The notes under the pieces: model-generated | Database searches by the model: none | Seen by the model: the letters and a program-made list of their open reading frames with translations, nothing else | What the model was told of the DNA's origin: nothing | NCBI RefSeq assembly: GCF_002014975.1 | Contig: NZ_MUXV01000031.1 | Location: 1 to 62,399, forward strand | DNA: 62,399 nucleotides | Origin: Moraxella bovis | Lineage (GTDB): Bacteria; Pseudomonadota; Gammaproteobacteria; Pseudomonadales; Moraxellaceae | Direction of reading: 5' to 3' | Translations under genes and position numbers: made by a program | In this document: piece by piece, positions 17,028 through 26,683 of the stretch | Position numbering within the stretch: position 1 is the stretch's first letter | How the letters are laid out: each line of letters begins with the position of its first letter

Positions 17028-17492
17028 TTAAAGCGTGATTTTGGTGCTTGATTTGACAAAATTCATGATAAATTGGCTGTTAAAATGGGCGACATTATTC
17101 TCGGCAGTTGGCACCGCTCGGGTAAAGGCGTGGTAGGCTTGCATGGACGGGCTATGTACCATGAGAGCAAAATCATAATCGCCCGAAATCTCATAGCACG
17201 CCACAATCTCGCTGTGGTGCTGACTGATGCGCTCAAAACGCTGTTGCATGGACACGCTAGACTGTGCCATTTTTACCAGTACGATGACGCTTAGGGTTTG
17301 ACCGACTTTAACAGGGTCGATGATGACGACTTGTTTGGTGATGATTTTGTCTTGACAGAGCTGACCGATACGCCCTTGTACAGTGGCAGGTGTTGTGCCT
17401 GTATGCTCGGCAAGGGTTTTAAGCGGTAGGGTGCAGTCGTTTTGGAGTAGGTTTAGCAGGGTTTTGTCGGCGTCATCTGTGTTTTGAGTCAT
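17028..17492 (-). CDS. Lrp/AsnC-family transcriptional regulator
   Basis: The roughly 154-residue product has the Lrp helix-turn-helix (about 8-55: KTLLNLLQNDCTLPLKTLAE then TPATVQGRIGQL) and an effector-binding RAM domain (about 65-150: IDPVKVGQTLSVIVLVKM and CYEISGDYDFALMVHS). These proteins respond to amino acids and often control a divergent transporter. Here an EamA-family exporter starts 139 bp away on the other strand, which fits that arrangement. I use the ATG at 17492 because Lrp proteins start close to the HTH; the longer frame to 17606 adds 38 residues of unlike composition. The start lacks a strong ribosome-binding site. Confidence 0.8.
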   Translation of the reverse strand: MTQNTDDADKTLLNLLQNDCTLPLKTLAEHTGTTPATVQGRIGQLCQDKIITKQVVIIDPVKVGQTLSVIVLVKMAQSSVSMQQRFERISQHHSEIVACYEISGDYDFALMVHSPSMQAYHAFTRAVPTAENNVAHFNSQFIMNFVKSSTKITL

Positions 17493-17631
17493 GATTGGCA
17501 AGCAAAATTTTTGGTAAATTTTATCAAAACCAGTCAATATTTGCAAAAATTCGTCATGATGATAAAGTTTAAAAATTTTATCAAAAAACCTTTTATAATA
17601 CATCATCTTTTACCAGCACACCAACCAAGTC

Positions 17632-18546
17632 ATGAACCTTGCCCTACCACGCCAATTTGCCCCACCCAAAAACACCCTTGCCTTAGGCGTAATTCTTGCC
17701 ATTTTGTCCAATGTCATGTTTGCCATGGTCTATGCTTATAGCAAGTGGCTACCGCCTTTGACAGGGACAGCGGTGTTTTTGTGGCGAATGGTCATGATGT
17801 GGGGGTGTTTGGTGGTACTCATCAGCGTGCTTGGCAAATGGGACGCTGTACTGGGCGGATTATCTCGGGTCAGAGGGGTTCGGGGCTGGGTGTGGTTACT
17901 CGCCCCCACGCCGATTTTCGCCAGTCAATTGTGGCTGTTTGTCTATGCACCCCTAAACGGTCATGGCGTGGCGGTGTCTATGGGCTATTTCTTGTTTCCG
18001 CTGGTGATGGTGCTGGTCGGCTTTGTCATGGGTGAGAGACTGACTCGTTTGCAGCGGCTGGCGGTGGCATGTGCAGGCGTGGGCGTGGGCATGGAGATTA
18101 TGCGGACAGGGCAGGTCAGCTGGGCGACGTTTTGGGTGTGTTTGACTTATCCGATTTTTTATGTGATGAGACGGCGACAAAATATCCCTGCCTTGACAGG
18201 GCTGTTTGTGGATTTGAGTATCATCGCCCCCATTTGCCTTGTGGCATTGTGCTTTCATGCGTCTGCGATGTCGGCGGTCATCGGCTCGCCTGTGATGATA
18301 TTAAAGGTTATCGGTTTGGGGCTCATCAGCGTGTTATCACAACAGGCGAACCTAGAAGCCAACCGCTTATTGCCCACGTCCTTGTTCGGATTGCTTGGTT
18401 ATCTTGAACCTGCGTTATTGTTTATCCTTGCCATTACGGTGCTGGGCGGGGTGTTTGAATGGCAGATGCTGACAAGTTTTGGGCTGATTTGGGTGGGGAT
18501 TATTTGTTTGTTAATACAGGGTGTGGCGAAGCGGTGGGTGCGGTAA
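17632..18546 (+). CDS. EamA/RarD-like drug-metabolite transporter
   Basis: The 304-residue protein has about ten hydrophobic helices in two EamA repeats. The segment LWLFVYAPLNGHGVAVSMGYFLFPLVMVLVGFVMGER (abbreviated evidence: residues near 103-139) aligns with the RarD block containing GYFxxPL and GER. RarD-like proteins lie in the inner membrane; substrates are mostly unknown. It is divergent from the Lrp-type regulator, a common regulator-exporter pairing, so amino-acid or metabolite efflux is a reasonable inference. TATAAT at 17594-17599 is a candidate -10 without a good -35. It ends 7 bp from convergent argA. Confidence 0.75.
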   Translation: MNLALPRQFAPPKNTLALGVILAILSNVMFAMVYAYSKWLPPLTGTAVFLWRMVMMWGCLVVLISVLGKWDAVLGGLSRVRGVRGWVWLLAPTPIFASQLWLFVYAPLNGHGVAVSMGYFLFPLVMVLVGFVMGERLTRLQRLAVACAGVGVGMEIMRTGQVSWATFWVCLTYPIFYVMRRRQNIPALTGLFVDLSIIAPICLVALCFHASAMSAVIGSPVMILKVIGLGLISVLSQQANLEANRLLPTSLFGLLGYLEPALLFILAITVLGGVFEWQMLTSFGLIWVGIICLLIQGVAKRWVR

Positions 18547-18553
18547 CATCAGG

Positions 18554-19846
18554 CTAAATGTGTTTAATCAGTACCTTGGAATTTCGCCCGTTTTGCCATT
18601 GTTTAAACCGCTCACAAGGTAGCTCGTTTGGGGTGGTTTCGCCAAATCCATGTTCAATAAACCAATGCAAGGTGCGTGTGGTCAGGGCAAACAGACGGGA
18701 TTTGCCCCTGCGTTTGGCACTTTGTTCGGCAAATTTTAAAAGGTTCGCCCCACGCTCGCCACTACGATAGTCACCATGCATGGCAACGCTGGCAATCTCC
18801 ACGCTCTCATCGTCTAACTCATGCATGGCGATACAGCCGATGATTTTGCCGTCTCGCTCCATGACACTAAACTCATTTATCATCTCTTCTAGGCGTTCAC
18901 GACTGCGAGCAACCAAAATGCCCTGCTCTTCTAGGGGGCGAATGATTGCCATGATACCGATGATGTCAAGGGCGGTGGCTTGCCTGATGTGGTCATAGTT
19001 GCTTTGGCTTATCATCGTGCCACGCCCGTCTGTGGTGAACAGCTCGCCCAGTAAGGCATCATCTTTGTCAAAGTCGATAAGCTGAACACGCCCCACACCA
19101 TGCTGGCAGGCGTGAATGGCGTGCGTGAGTATGGGGGCGAGCGTGGATGTTTCGATATGCTCGTGAGCTTCTGTGGCGGTGAGTTCTTTGATGAGCGAGC
19201 CGTGCGAGTCGGTCAGACTTTTGTCTAAGATGATGAGTTTGTCCGCCACCAGTGATGTGGCGATGTGCGTGGCGACATCTAAGGCATCAAGATTAAACAA
19301 ATCACCCGTTGCTGAAAAGCCGATGGAGTTGGCGATGACGATGTGATGATTGTCAAGGCTGTGTTTGATGGCTTTGGTGTCGATACGGCGGACTTCGCCC
19401 GTCTGCATAAAGTCCACGCCGTGACGTACGCCAAAGGGCTTGGCATTGACAAAGTTGCCTGTTACTGTACTGATTTTTGCCCCAAATAAGGGAGTGTTGG
19501 CAAGCCCTTTGGAAAACTCGCCTTGGATTTTTAGGGTAAGCTGTCCGACCACCGCCAAAATGGTCGGCATGGCAGATGTGGGGGTAACACGCACGCCATG
19601 GCAAAAGGGTGTGTCATCGGACAGTCTCGCCTGTGCTAGGGCATCATTTATCTGCACCCTTGCCCCATGCACCAGCACCAAGCGAATACCCAAACTGTGC
19701 AGTAGTGCCAAATCCTGCACCAGCGTGGCAAAGCTGTCATGGGCGAGTGATTCACCAGTCATCATGACGACAAAGGTCTTGCCCCTGTGGGTATTGATGT
19801 AGGGCAAGGAGTGGCGAAACCAGTGGATGGGGTTTGGGTGGGTCAT
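18554..19846 (-). CDS. argA: Amino-acid N-acetyltransferase (N-acetylglutamate synthase)
   Basis: ArgA acetylates glutamate, the first step of arginine synthesis. The 430-residue protein has the classical two-domain layout: an amino-acid-kinase-like domain (about 1-270: WFRHSLPYINTHRGKTFVV and LVLVHGARVQINDAL) that binds arginine as feedback inhibitor, and a GNAT catalytic domain (about 290-430: QGILVARSRERLEEMINEF, IASVAMHGDYRSGERGANLL, the acetyl-CoA loop, and LFALTTRTLHWFIEHGF). Length matches the gammaproteobacterial enzyme. It is alone on its strand between two + genes, so probably monocistronic. Confidence 0.95.
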   Translation of the reverse strand: MTHPNPIHWFRHSLPYINTHRGKTFVVMMTGESLAHDSFATLVQDLALLHSLGIRLVLVHGARVQINDALAQARLSDDTPFCHGVRVTPTSAMPTILAVVGQLTLKIQGEFSKGLANTPLFGAKISTVTGNFVNAKPFGVRHGVDFMQTGEVRRIDTKAIKHSLDNHHIVIANSIGFSATGDLFNLDALDVATHIATSLVADKLIILDKSLTDSHGSLIKELTATEAHEHIETSTLAPILTHAIHACQHGVGRVQLIDFDKDDALLGELFTTDGRGTMISQSNYDHIRQATALDIIGIMAIIRPLEEQGILVARSRERLEEMINEFSVMERDGKIIGCIAMHELDDESVEIASVAMHGDYRSGERGANLLKFAEQSAKRRGKSRLFALTTRTLHWFIEHGFGETTPNELPCERFKQWQNGRNSKVLIKHI

Positions 19847-20088
19847 GGCGTGCTATGATGGTGTTTTTGATGAATTTTATCATAAAATCAGCAAAACTCA
19901 TCAAATTATTGTCTCATGACTTGTCTTTTGTGCCTTTTTTATCGTGCCGTCTTTTGTTATGTCTTGCCATTTAGCCAAAATTTGGCAGAAAGTTACCATA
20001 AATAAACGCACGCTTAACGCACGCAACAGCTTTTCATGCTATCATGGGTAACATTTATTTTTACCATAGAGTTAATGAAGGAATGATT

Positions 20089-20823
20089 ATGCCTATCCAA
20101 ATGTTGCGTGGCGGTGTTGCCGTGTTGTCCCTGACCGCCTTGTCGGTTGCCGTGTCAGCCCATGCCATGCTACCCACCCCGACCGAGACCACAGAGTCAG
20201 TCCCAAACCAAGCCAGTGCAGGCGAGATTAGCTATACCGCCAACCCCCAAGCCAATCGGAATGCCCCAACGCTAAACACCCCAACGGCAGGCAGGGTGGT
20301 CACGGTCGCCCCGCAAAGTACCCCCATTTATAACCCATTGGGTCAAAACCCTGCCCCTGCCGTGATTCCGATGGCGGTTAGCCCCTTGCAAGCCCCTGCT
20401 CAAACCCAAGCTCCCCAACGCCAAGGCTCATCAGCAGGGATTCAAAGCGTGGTGAATGCGTTCATTGTGCAAAACATCAACGGTCAAGAAACACTAACCC
20501 CCATTAATGCCGGTACGCCCGTTAAATCAGGCGACATCTTAGAATATCAAGGTCTATTCACCAACAACAGCTCGGAGCGAGTGCGTTCGATGGACGTTAC
20601 CCTAAGCATTGCCGATGGTTTGGCGTTGGTTGGCGGTATCCACCCCAGATTCCCCCATGCGACCATTGATGGCAGTCGCTTTGTCCGCTCGCCCATCCGT
20701 GCCAATGTCGGCGGACAAGTCCAAGAGTTGCCTCTGTCGGATTATAAAGCCCTAAGATGGACGCTAGAAGATATCGGTCTTGGTGGTACGAGCGTCGTTA
20801 AATACCGTGCTAAGGTAAAATAA
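20089..20823 (+). CDS. Secreted protein with DUF11-like C-terminal domain
   Basis: The 244-residue product has a Sec signal peptide (about 1-27, ending VSAHA-M), a long Pro/Ala/Gln-rich low-complexity region (about 30-115), and a C-terminal folded part (about 125-244) with NAGTPVKSGDILEYQGLFTN, SSERVRSMDVTLSIADGLAL and GLGGTSVVKYRAKVK. That pattern resembles DUF11-type beta-sandwich repeats of surface or periplasmic proteins. The ATG at 20089 is chosen because AAGGA lies 6 bp upstream; longer starts are possible. There is no lipobox. The function is unknown. Confidence 0.68.
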   Translation: MPIQMLRGGVAVLSLTALSVAVSAHAMLPTPTETTESVPNQASAGEISYTANPQANRNAPTLNTPTAGRVVTVAPQSTPIYNPLGQNPAPAVIPMAVSPLQAPAQTQAPQRQGSSAGIQSVVNAFIVQNINGQETLTPINAGTPVKSGDILEYQGLFTNNSSERVRSMDVTLSIADGLALVGGIHPRFPHATIDGSRFVRSPIRANVGGQVQELPLSDYKALRWTLEDIGLGGTSVVKYRAKVK

Positions 20824-20852
20824 ACCACAAACAAATACATTTCTAAAACCTT

Positions 20853-20880
20853 AAAATGACGGCTTTGGGTTGTCATTTTT
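20853..20880 (+). terminator. Terminator of the secreted-protein gene
   Basis: AAAATGAC pairs with GTCATTTTT around an 11-nt loop and ends in T residues, 30 bp after the stop codon. Confidence 0.65.
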
Positions 20881-21080
20881 GTGTGTGTTTGTTTTTAAAA
20901 ATCATGGCTTAAAAAGTGTGATGTTAAAAAATGGTTTTAAAAAGATGGTTTTTACAAGACCATTTTTAAAAGTCATGGCGTATCAGCGAGACAAAGCTGT
21001 TTTTACTGCTGTTTTGATAAAAGTTGCTTTTTATAAAAAATGCCTTTAATATAAGCCCATCACTCACATTAAGGATTATC

Positions 21081-22358
21081 ATGACCGACCTTAGCACCTA
21101 CATGAATGACGTGGGCGTGCGTGCCAAAACCGCTTCTGCTACGCTTGCCCGAGCCGACACCAAGACTAAAAACCACGCCCTAGCCTGTATCAAATCGGCT
21201 CTCATCGCCCAAAAAGATGAGATTTTATCCGCCAATGAGATAGACGTACAAAACGGCAAGGATAAAGGGCTAGATAGTGCCTTACTTGACCGCCTTATTA
21301 TCAGTGATAAAGTGTTTAATGGTATATTAAGCTCGCTTGATGACGTGATGGCTCTTGCCGACCCTATTGGCGAGATGAGCGAGATGACCTACCGTCCCAG
21401 TGGCATACAGCTTGGCAAAATGCGAGTACCGCTTGGCGTGATTGGTATGATTTATGAAAGTCGTCCCAACGTTACCATAGAAGCAGGGAGTCTTGCCATC
21501 AAATCAGGCAACGCCATTATCCTGCGTGGCGGTTCAGAAGCCTTTCACTCCAACCAAGCCCTAGCCCATGCGGTGCATATAGGTTTGGAGCAGGCAGGGC
21601 TACCGACCGACTCGGTGCAAGTGCTAACCACGACCGACCGTAATGCGGTGGATAAGCTCATCGCTATGGTGGGCGTGGTGGACGTGATTATCCCACGGGG
21701 CGGGCGGGGACTGATAGAGCGTATCGCCAATAACGCCCGTGTGCCAGTCATCAAGCACCTAGACGGCAACTGCCACACTTATGTGGACAGTCTGGCGGAC
21801 ATGGACATGGTGGTCAAGGTGTGCGTCAATGCCAAAACGTCTCGCTACTCGCCGTGTAATGTCATGGAGACTTTGCTCGTTCATGCGGACATTGCTAATA
21901 CCGCCTTGCCACAGATTACCCAAGCCATGCATGGCGTGGATGATGCCATGATATTTAGGGTGTGCGACAAATCTAAAGAGATTTTGGCAAATACTGGCGT
22001 AAACATAGAGCCTGCCACCGATGACGATTGGTACACCGAATACCTTGCCCCCATGCTGGCGGTAAAAGTCGTGGACGACCTAGACCATGCCATTGCCCAC
22101 ATTAACCACTACGGCTCGCACCATACGGACGTGATCATCACAAACAGCTATGAGAACAGTGGGCGATTTATCCGTGAAGTGGATTCAAGCTCGGTCATGG
22201 TCAATGCGTCTAGCCGTTTTGCAGACGGCTTTGAGTATGGACTGGGGGCGGAGATTGGTATCTCAACAGACAAAATCCACGCTCGGGGGCCTGTGGGACT
22301 ACATGGGCTGACTTCCCAAAAATGGGTGGTGTTTGGACATGGAGAGATTCGCTCGTGA
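21081..22358 (+). CDS. proA: Glutamate-5-semialdehyde dehydrogenase (gamma-glutamyl phosphate reductase)
   Basis: ProA reduces gamma-glutamyl phosphate to glutamate semialdehyde with NADPH, the second step of proline synthesis. The 425-residue product contains [45 protein letters not shown] and the catalytic segment [12 protein letters not shown] (C259). The ATG at 21081 is preferred over the longer frame because AAGGATTATC precedes it and homologues start there. proB is not adjacent. It converges on the broken sirtuin gene 36 bp downstream. Confidence 0.95.
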   Translation: MTDLSTYMNDVGVRAKTASATLARADTKTKNHALACIKSALIAQKDEILSANEIDVQNGKDKGLDSALLDRLIISDKVFNGILSSLDDVMALADPIGEMSEMTYRPSGIQLGKMRVPLGVIGMIYESRPNVTIEAGSLAIKSGNAIILRGGSEAFHSNQALAHAVHIGLEQAGLPTDSVQVLTTTDRNAVDKLIAMVGVVDVIIPRGGRGLIERIANNARVPVIKHLDGNCHTYVDSLADMDMVVKVCVNAKTSRYSPCNVMETLLVHADIANTALPQITQAMHGVDDAMIFRVCDKSKEILANTGVNIEPATDDDWYTEYLAPMLAVKVVDDLDHAIAHINHYGSHHTDVIITNSYENSGRFIREVDSSSVMVNASSRFADGFEYGLGAEIGISTDKIHARGPVGLHGLTSQKWVVFGHGEIRS

Positions 22359-22394
22359 TTGAAATTTGTTGTTTTAAGGTATATTGCCAAGCAA

Positions 22395-23200
22395 TCACTC
22401 ACACAACGCCCGCCAAATCTCATCTATCCCATGTATGCCCGCCATACCAAGCCCAATACCGCCTTGGGGCGTGGCAGGTTCTCGCAGGTTAATGCGAATC
22501 AGGCGTGGGGAAAAGCCATCGCCAAAGCGTCTAACCGTCGGGATTGCTGTTCCTGCTCCAATCTCAATGACAACAGGATTTTGGTGGGTCGTCAAAAACT
22601 CGTGCAGGCGGGTCTCTTGCTTGTCCGTGCGATGAGATTGCCAAGCAAAATCGCCAAACATCAAAATATTAGGACGAGCCAACCCGCCACAGTCAGGGCA
22701 AGTCGGCAACGCCCCAAGCCACTCGCATTTGTCATTGTCAATCACAGGCGTTAAGTCGTCCGCCGTCCAAATTTTATCAGAGCAGGGTATGACACATTGC
22801 AGATGATGAATAGAGCCGTGACATTCATAAACCTTGTCAGCGTCAAACCCTGCCTTGATAAATTGCCCATCCACATTGCTGGTAAAGACAAAATAAGGCA
22901 AATCAAGGCGGTCAGCAAGTGCCAATAACTCACCAAAGCCTGCGTGGGGCGTGGTGGCTTTGTACAGTGCCAAACGGTGTCCATAAAATCCCCAAGCAAG
23001 GGGCGTGGATTTTGGGCGAAGGCCTCAGGGTTGGCGATGGTGGTAAAGTCCATCTGCTGTCTGCCAAGCTCGGGATAGGCTTGCCACATGCCAGTATTGC
23101 CCCGAAAATCAGGTAAGCCAGAATCCACGTCCATGCCTGCCCCTGCACTAATTAGTAGGCTATCAGCGGAGCGGAGTAGGGTTTTGATGGTGGGTATTTT
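22395..23200 (-). pseudogene. Broken Sir2-family NAD-dependent protein deacylase (sirtuin)
   Basis: Two frames together give a near-complete sirtuin. The first holds LLISAGAGMDVDSGLPDFRG, the NAD-binding GAGxS/DFRG block, up to NPRP. The second resumes with GFYGHRLALYKATTP, the catalytic segment TSNVDGQF...ECHGSIHH, a zinc-type CVIPC...CPDC set and the C-terminal IGAGTAIPTVRR. The switch lies near 22993-23003, needing a one- or two-base change. Upstream, the frame has no ATG before a stop at 23201-23203, and the adjacent small ORF reads 49 bp into it. It therefore has lost both its start and its frame. A sequencing error could explain the frameshift but not the missing start. Confidence 0.8.
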
Positions 23201-23493
23201 TCATTCTCTTTTATGGTAAAAAATTCATCAATCAACCGCTCGTTTTTATCAAAATACAAGCGACAATCCGCCACCGCTAAATTTTGGTAAGTGATTTGAC
23301 AAGTTGTTAAAATCATTGGTGCTGAATTTAAGGTGGGATTAATATGATATTCATCAATTTGCCAATGTTTTTCTACTTGGTCAAGTTTATAAGGAAATTC
23401 CGCCATAAACCGTTTATCATTACCATTTTGTTTAAATAAATGGGTTAAACGGTTATTGGTAAGGGTTAATAATTGGGTGTGGTTTGATTGCAT
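23152..23493 (-). CDS. Hypothetical protein, 3' end running into the sirtuin remnant
   Basis: The 113-residue ORF begins MQSNHTQLLTLTNNRLTHLF right behind the stop of the upstream gene (two stop codons then ATG). The first 95 residues look like a compact alpha/beta domain with many aromatic and polar residues. The last 16 (from YPPSKPYS) are read from DNA that codes for the sirtuin N-terminus in another frame, so the natural C-terminus may be lost at a fusion point. I do not recognise the family. Its AT-rich composition matches the two neighbouring small genes rather than proA or gatB. Confidence 0.5.
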   Translation of the reverse strand: MQSNHTQLLTLTNNRLTHLFKQNGNDKRFMAEFPYKLDQVEKHWQIDEYHINPTLNSAPMILTTCQITYQNLAVADCRLYFDKNERLIDEFFTIKENEKYPPSKPYSAPLIAY

Positions 23494-23496
23494 TTA

Positions 23497-23975
23497 TTAA
23501 CACCAATGAATAGAATTTCCTGTTTCAATGGACGCTTTGGCGACTTGGGTTAATGACTGTAAGATACAATTAAAATCCCCCTGTCTTTCTGGAATATTCT
23601 CTAATTTGCATAATTTTTTAATAGTGGTTCTGCTAATTTTGGCGGTATAATGCCTTCATTTACTGTTAGTAAATATTGATATAATATTGGATAATCATCT
23701 TTATAAGTTTTAATAAAGTTTTTAAATTTATTCATTGTAGGAATATTGGCTACATCTTGATTGAATAAGTGCATATTTCTATGAGTACACGCTATTTCTA
23801 CCCAATCATAGAAATCAATAAAAATGTCTTGCGATTTTTCTTGGTTGTTTTCTAATTCTTTTGGTAAATAAATATATAAACCACATTCATCATATTTTAT
23901 AAAATCGGCAAAATAGGGTTTTGGAATTTTATCGTCTTGAAAACAGCGACAATGTACGAAAGCACCATAACTCAT
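23497..23975 (-). pseudogene. Frameshifted small protein gene (shift in an A6 tract)
   Basis: The open frame gives 124 residues (MSYGAFVHCRCFQDDKIPKP ... LAEPLLKNYAN) and stops at 23601. Adding one A to the AAAAAA run at about 23611-23616 joins it to a second frame reading LCKLENIPERQGDFNCILQ and on to GNSIHWC, ending at 23497 just before the next ATG, for about 159 residues. The start has AGGACAAAAAA upstream. The MSYGA.V.C.C opening reminds me of small orphan immunity-like proteins, but that recollection is weak. Loss of one A in a homopolymer may be a mutation, phase variation or a sequencing error. Confidence 0.6.
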
Positions 23976-24027
23976 TTTTTTGTCCTTATATTTTTGGTGG
24001 TAAGGTGTGTATTGCGCACCAGTTTTA

Positions 24028-24555
24028 CTACCTACTTTCTCGCACCCATAAAAAACGAATATTTTCGTCTTTATCTATCCAAAATATCAATTTGGATAAT
24101 TTGTCAATCGGGTCTTGTATTTGGTCTAAAATAGCACTTCTAAATTTTTCTTGGTTTAATTCAAAGGTGTAAATTTTATCAACTTCATTTAGTTTTTCTA
24201 GTTTCCCGTTTAAAATTTGTTGTAATAAATGATGGTTATTGGTTTGATTTTCTGAATTTTGAATTTCTTGAATGGCTTCATTGATATAATTGCTTAATTT
24301 TAATGGATAACCTTCCTTAAATCTATAATAATCAAACCAAGTGGGTGATGATTGTAAAAAGTTTTCACAAGATTTAAGAATAAGATAAATGTTGGTTTCT
24401 AAATCAAAACGATAGCAATTCATTTGGCAATAGACAATGTAGCCACTATCGTTATAATTTGTTATCTCATTGGAGCAATATATTTTTAAAAAACTTTCTG
24501 AAAGATGGAGTTCTGGTTTCTTAAAATTCTGAGTAACTTTTGCAATATCAATCAT
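24028..24555 (-). CDS. Hypothetical protein, AT-rich
   Basis: The 175-residue product (MIDIAKVTQNFKKPELHLSE...) is soluble, with many Asn, Ile, Lys and aromatic residues. It has a central Cys/Tyr-rich part (YCSNEITNYNDSGYIVYCQM), a helical segment and an ending FWIDKDENIRFLWVRESR. The ATG at 24555 is taken over a longer frame that would begin near gatB. There is no strong ribosome-binding site. It lies in tandem with the two small genes downstream in an AT-rich patch between proA and gatB. Such sets are often lineage-specific; an immunity-gene role is possible but unsupported. Confidence 0.55.
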   Translation of the reverse strand: MIDIAKVTQNFKKPELHLSESFLKIYCSNEITNYNDSGYIVYCQMNCYRFDLETNIYLILKSCENFLQSSPTWFDYYRFKEGYPLKLSNYINEAIQEIQNSENQTNNHHLLQQILNGKLEKLNEVDKIYTFELNQEKFRSAILDQIQDPIDKLSKLIFWIDKDENIRFLWVRESR

Positions 24556-24610
24556 CGTTATTTCTATAAATAAAACCCCAAACACCAACCGATATTTGGG
24601 GCTTATTATC

Positions 24611-26080
24611 CTACCCAATCAACTTCTTCAATAATTCATTCACCTGTGCAGGATTGGCTTTGCCCTTGCTGGCTTTCATTACTTGTCCGACCAGTCCATT
24701 AAAGGCTTTTTCTTTTCCGCCTTTATATTCATCAACCATTGCTTGATTATTAGTAAGCACTTCTTTAATAATGGCTTCAATCGCCCCTGTGTTGGTTTCT
24801 TGTTTTAAGCCTTTCTCGGCGATAATCTCATCGGCAGATTTGTCGGACTCCCACAGATAGCCAAACACTTCTTTGGCGATTTTACCGCTAATGGTATTAT
24901 CCAATATGCGAGCAATCAGCCCCGCCAGGCGTTCGGCAGAGATTGGTGATTTATCAATGGTCAGCTCGTTTTTATTGAGTGAACCTGACAGCTCGCCCAT
25001 GACCCAGTTTGCCCCGATTTTGGCGTTATTTTTGCCAATGATTTCAACCACTTGCAAAAAATAATCCGACAGCTCACGGCTACCATTTAGCACGTTAGCA
25101 TCATAAGCGGTCAAGCCAAATTCATTGACAAATCGCTCTTTACGCACGCTCGGTAGCTCTGGCATGTCGGCACGCACTTTGGCAAGCGTCTCATCAGAGA
25201 TAACGACAGGCAACAGGTCGGGGTCTGGGAAGTAGCGGTAATCGTTGGCTTCTTCTTTGGTGCGCATGGCACGGGTTTCGTCTTTTTCGGGGTCGTATAG
25301 GCGTGTGGCTTGCACGACTTTTCCGCCGTCTTCGATGACGTCAATTTGCCGTTCAATTTCGGATTTAATGGCTCGCTCAATAAAGCGGAACGAGTTTAGG
25401 TTTTTGAGCTCACAGCGAGTGCCAAAAGGCGTGTTTGGCTTGTGTACAGACACGTTGATGTCCGCACGAAAAGAGCCTTCTGCCATAATCGCGTCCGAGA
25501 TACCAAGCCAAGTAACCAGCTCATGAATGGTCTTGACGTAAGCAACCGCTTCGCCCACCGAACGCATATCAGGCTCAGAGACGATTTCGATGAGTGGCGT
25601 ACCAGCACGGTTCAAATCCACGCCCGTCATCTGCGGTACAGCATCATGCACCGATTTGCCAGCGTCTTCTTCTAGGTGGGCTCGTGTGATACCGATACGT
25701 TTGGTGTATTCGTCTTTTTGCCCTGCGTTTACAAGGATGTCAATGTAGCCACGTCCGACAATGGGGTTTGCCATTTGCGTGATTTGATAGCCTTTGGGTA
25801 GGTCGGGGTAGAAGTAGTTTTTGCGGTCAAAGGTGTTGTATGTGCCAAGCTCGGCATTGACACCCATGCCAAATTTTAAGGCACGCTCAATCACGCCTTC
25901 ATTTAGCACAGGCAACGCCCCTGGAAAGCCCAAATCCACAATGGTGGCTTGGGTGTTTGGCTCTTGCCCAAAGGCGGTGGGGGCGTTTGAAAAGATTTTG
26001 CTGTCGGTGTTTAATTGGCAATGGATTTCAATACCAATCACGACTTCATAGCCGTCAATTAGGGGGGCTTGTTGGGTCAT
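24611..26080 (-). CDS. gatB: Asp-tRNA(Asn)/Glu-tRNA(Gln) amidotransferase subunit B
   Basis: GatB binds the mischarged tRNA and phosphorylates the acyl group for amidation in the GatCAB complex. The 489-residue product shows [41 protein letters not shown] and the conserved [12 protein letters not shown] and [12 protein letters not shown] blocks, with the helical tail domain (YqeY-like, about 330-489). AAAAGAGAACACATT precedes the ATG at 26080. It is separated from gatA by a GNAT gene, an unusual interruption of gatCAB. Confidence 0.95.
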   Translation of the reverse strand: MTQQAPLIDGYEVVIGIEIHCQLNTDSKIFSNAPTAFGQEPNTQATIVDLGFPGALPVLNEGVIERALKFGMGVNAELGTYNTFDRKNYFYPDLPKGYQITQMANPIVGRGYIDILVNAGQKDEYTKRIGITRAHLEEDAGKSVHDAVPQMTGVDLNRAGTPLIEIVSEPDMRSVGEAVAYVKTIHELVTWLGISDAIMAEGSFRADINVSVHKPNTPFGTRCELKNLNSFRFIERAIKSEIERQIDVIEDGGKVVQATRLYDPEKDETRAMRTKEEANDYRYFPDPDLLPVVISDETLAKVRADMPELPSVRKERFVNEFGLTAYDANVLNGSRELSDYFLQVVEIIGKNNAKIGANWVMGELSGSLNKNELTIDKSPISAERLAGLIARILDNTISGKIAKEVFGYLWESDKSADEIIAEKGLKQETNTGAIEAIIKEVLTNNQAMVDEYKGGKEKAFNGLVGQVMKASKGKANPAQVNELLKKLIG

Positions 26081-26173
26081 AATGTGTTCTCTTTTAATAT
26101 AGGGTGCATGCCTTGCACCAATCAATTCGGGTAAGTCATCAGATGCTCAAGGTTGCTCAGCATCCCATTACTG

Positions 26174-26680
26174 TCATCCCTTAACTCTTGCCATGTAATA
26201 AGCATCAACAAATTCGCCATTTCTAAACGCAAATTTCTTGGCTTCACCTTCGATATTAAAGCCAAATTTGCGATAAAGTGCCATGGCGTGCTCGTTATCG
26301 GTATAGACAGTTAATTCTATGCGCTGAAGATTGAGCCAATTATCAGCAAGATCAATCATCTGCTGCATGAGTTGATTGCCGACGCCCATGCGCCAGAATT
26401 CTTCTTTAACTGCGATGATAAGCTCGCCTGTATGTTGTCTGCGTGGGCTACTGGCGACAGTCAGGGCGGCATTGCCGATAATTTGATAATCGTCATCGGT
26501 ATCCATAAGAGCCACAAAAGAATGCACATTGCTAGGAATGTTCGCCAATCGTTTCTCCCAAGTGTGTAGGGGCTGATTGGGCAGATTCAGCATTTGGCAG
26601 GCGACTTGTTCTTGGCGGTATAGATCGTATAAGCCTTGAAAGTCGTAATTTTCTGTCGCTCGGATGGTTACTTGGATCAT
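26174..26680 (-). CDS. GNAT-family N-acetyltransferase inserted in the gat cluster
   Basis: The 168-residue protein is a single GNAT domain: IRATENYDFQGLYDLY at the start, the beta strand GELIIAVKEEFWRMGVGNQLM with the acetyl-CoA binding loop (R/Q-x-x-G-x-G type, here RMGVGN), and NEHAMALYRKFGFNIEGEAKK, the usual final signature. Ribosomal or small-amine substrates occur in close relatives; I cannot choose. The start is 4 bp beyond the gatA stop on the same strand, so it is very likely cotranscribed with gatCA and upstream of gatB. Confidence 0.82.
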   Translation of the reverse strand: MIQVTIRATENYDFQGLYDLYRQEQVACQMLNLPNQPLHTWEKRLANIPSNVHSFVALMDTDDDYQIIGNAALTVASSPRRQHTGELIIAVKEEFWRMGVGNQLMQQMIDLADNWLNLQRIELTVYTDNEHAMALYRKFGFNIEGEAKKFAFRNGEFVDAYYMARVKG

Positions 26681-26683
26681 GGA

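Noticed and set aside
22359..22754. Plus-strand ORFs opposite the sirtuin
   Set aside because: They are antisense shadows; the sirtuin motifs on the minus strand explain the open frames.
23152..24555. A defence or toxin-immunity system in the AT-rich patch
   Set aside because: No toxin, nuclease, ATPase or known effector domain is visible next to these small genes, so I keep them as hypothetical.
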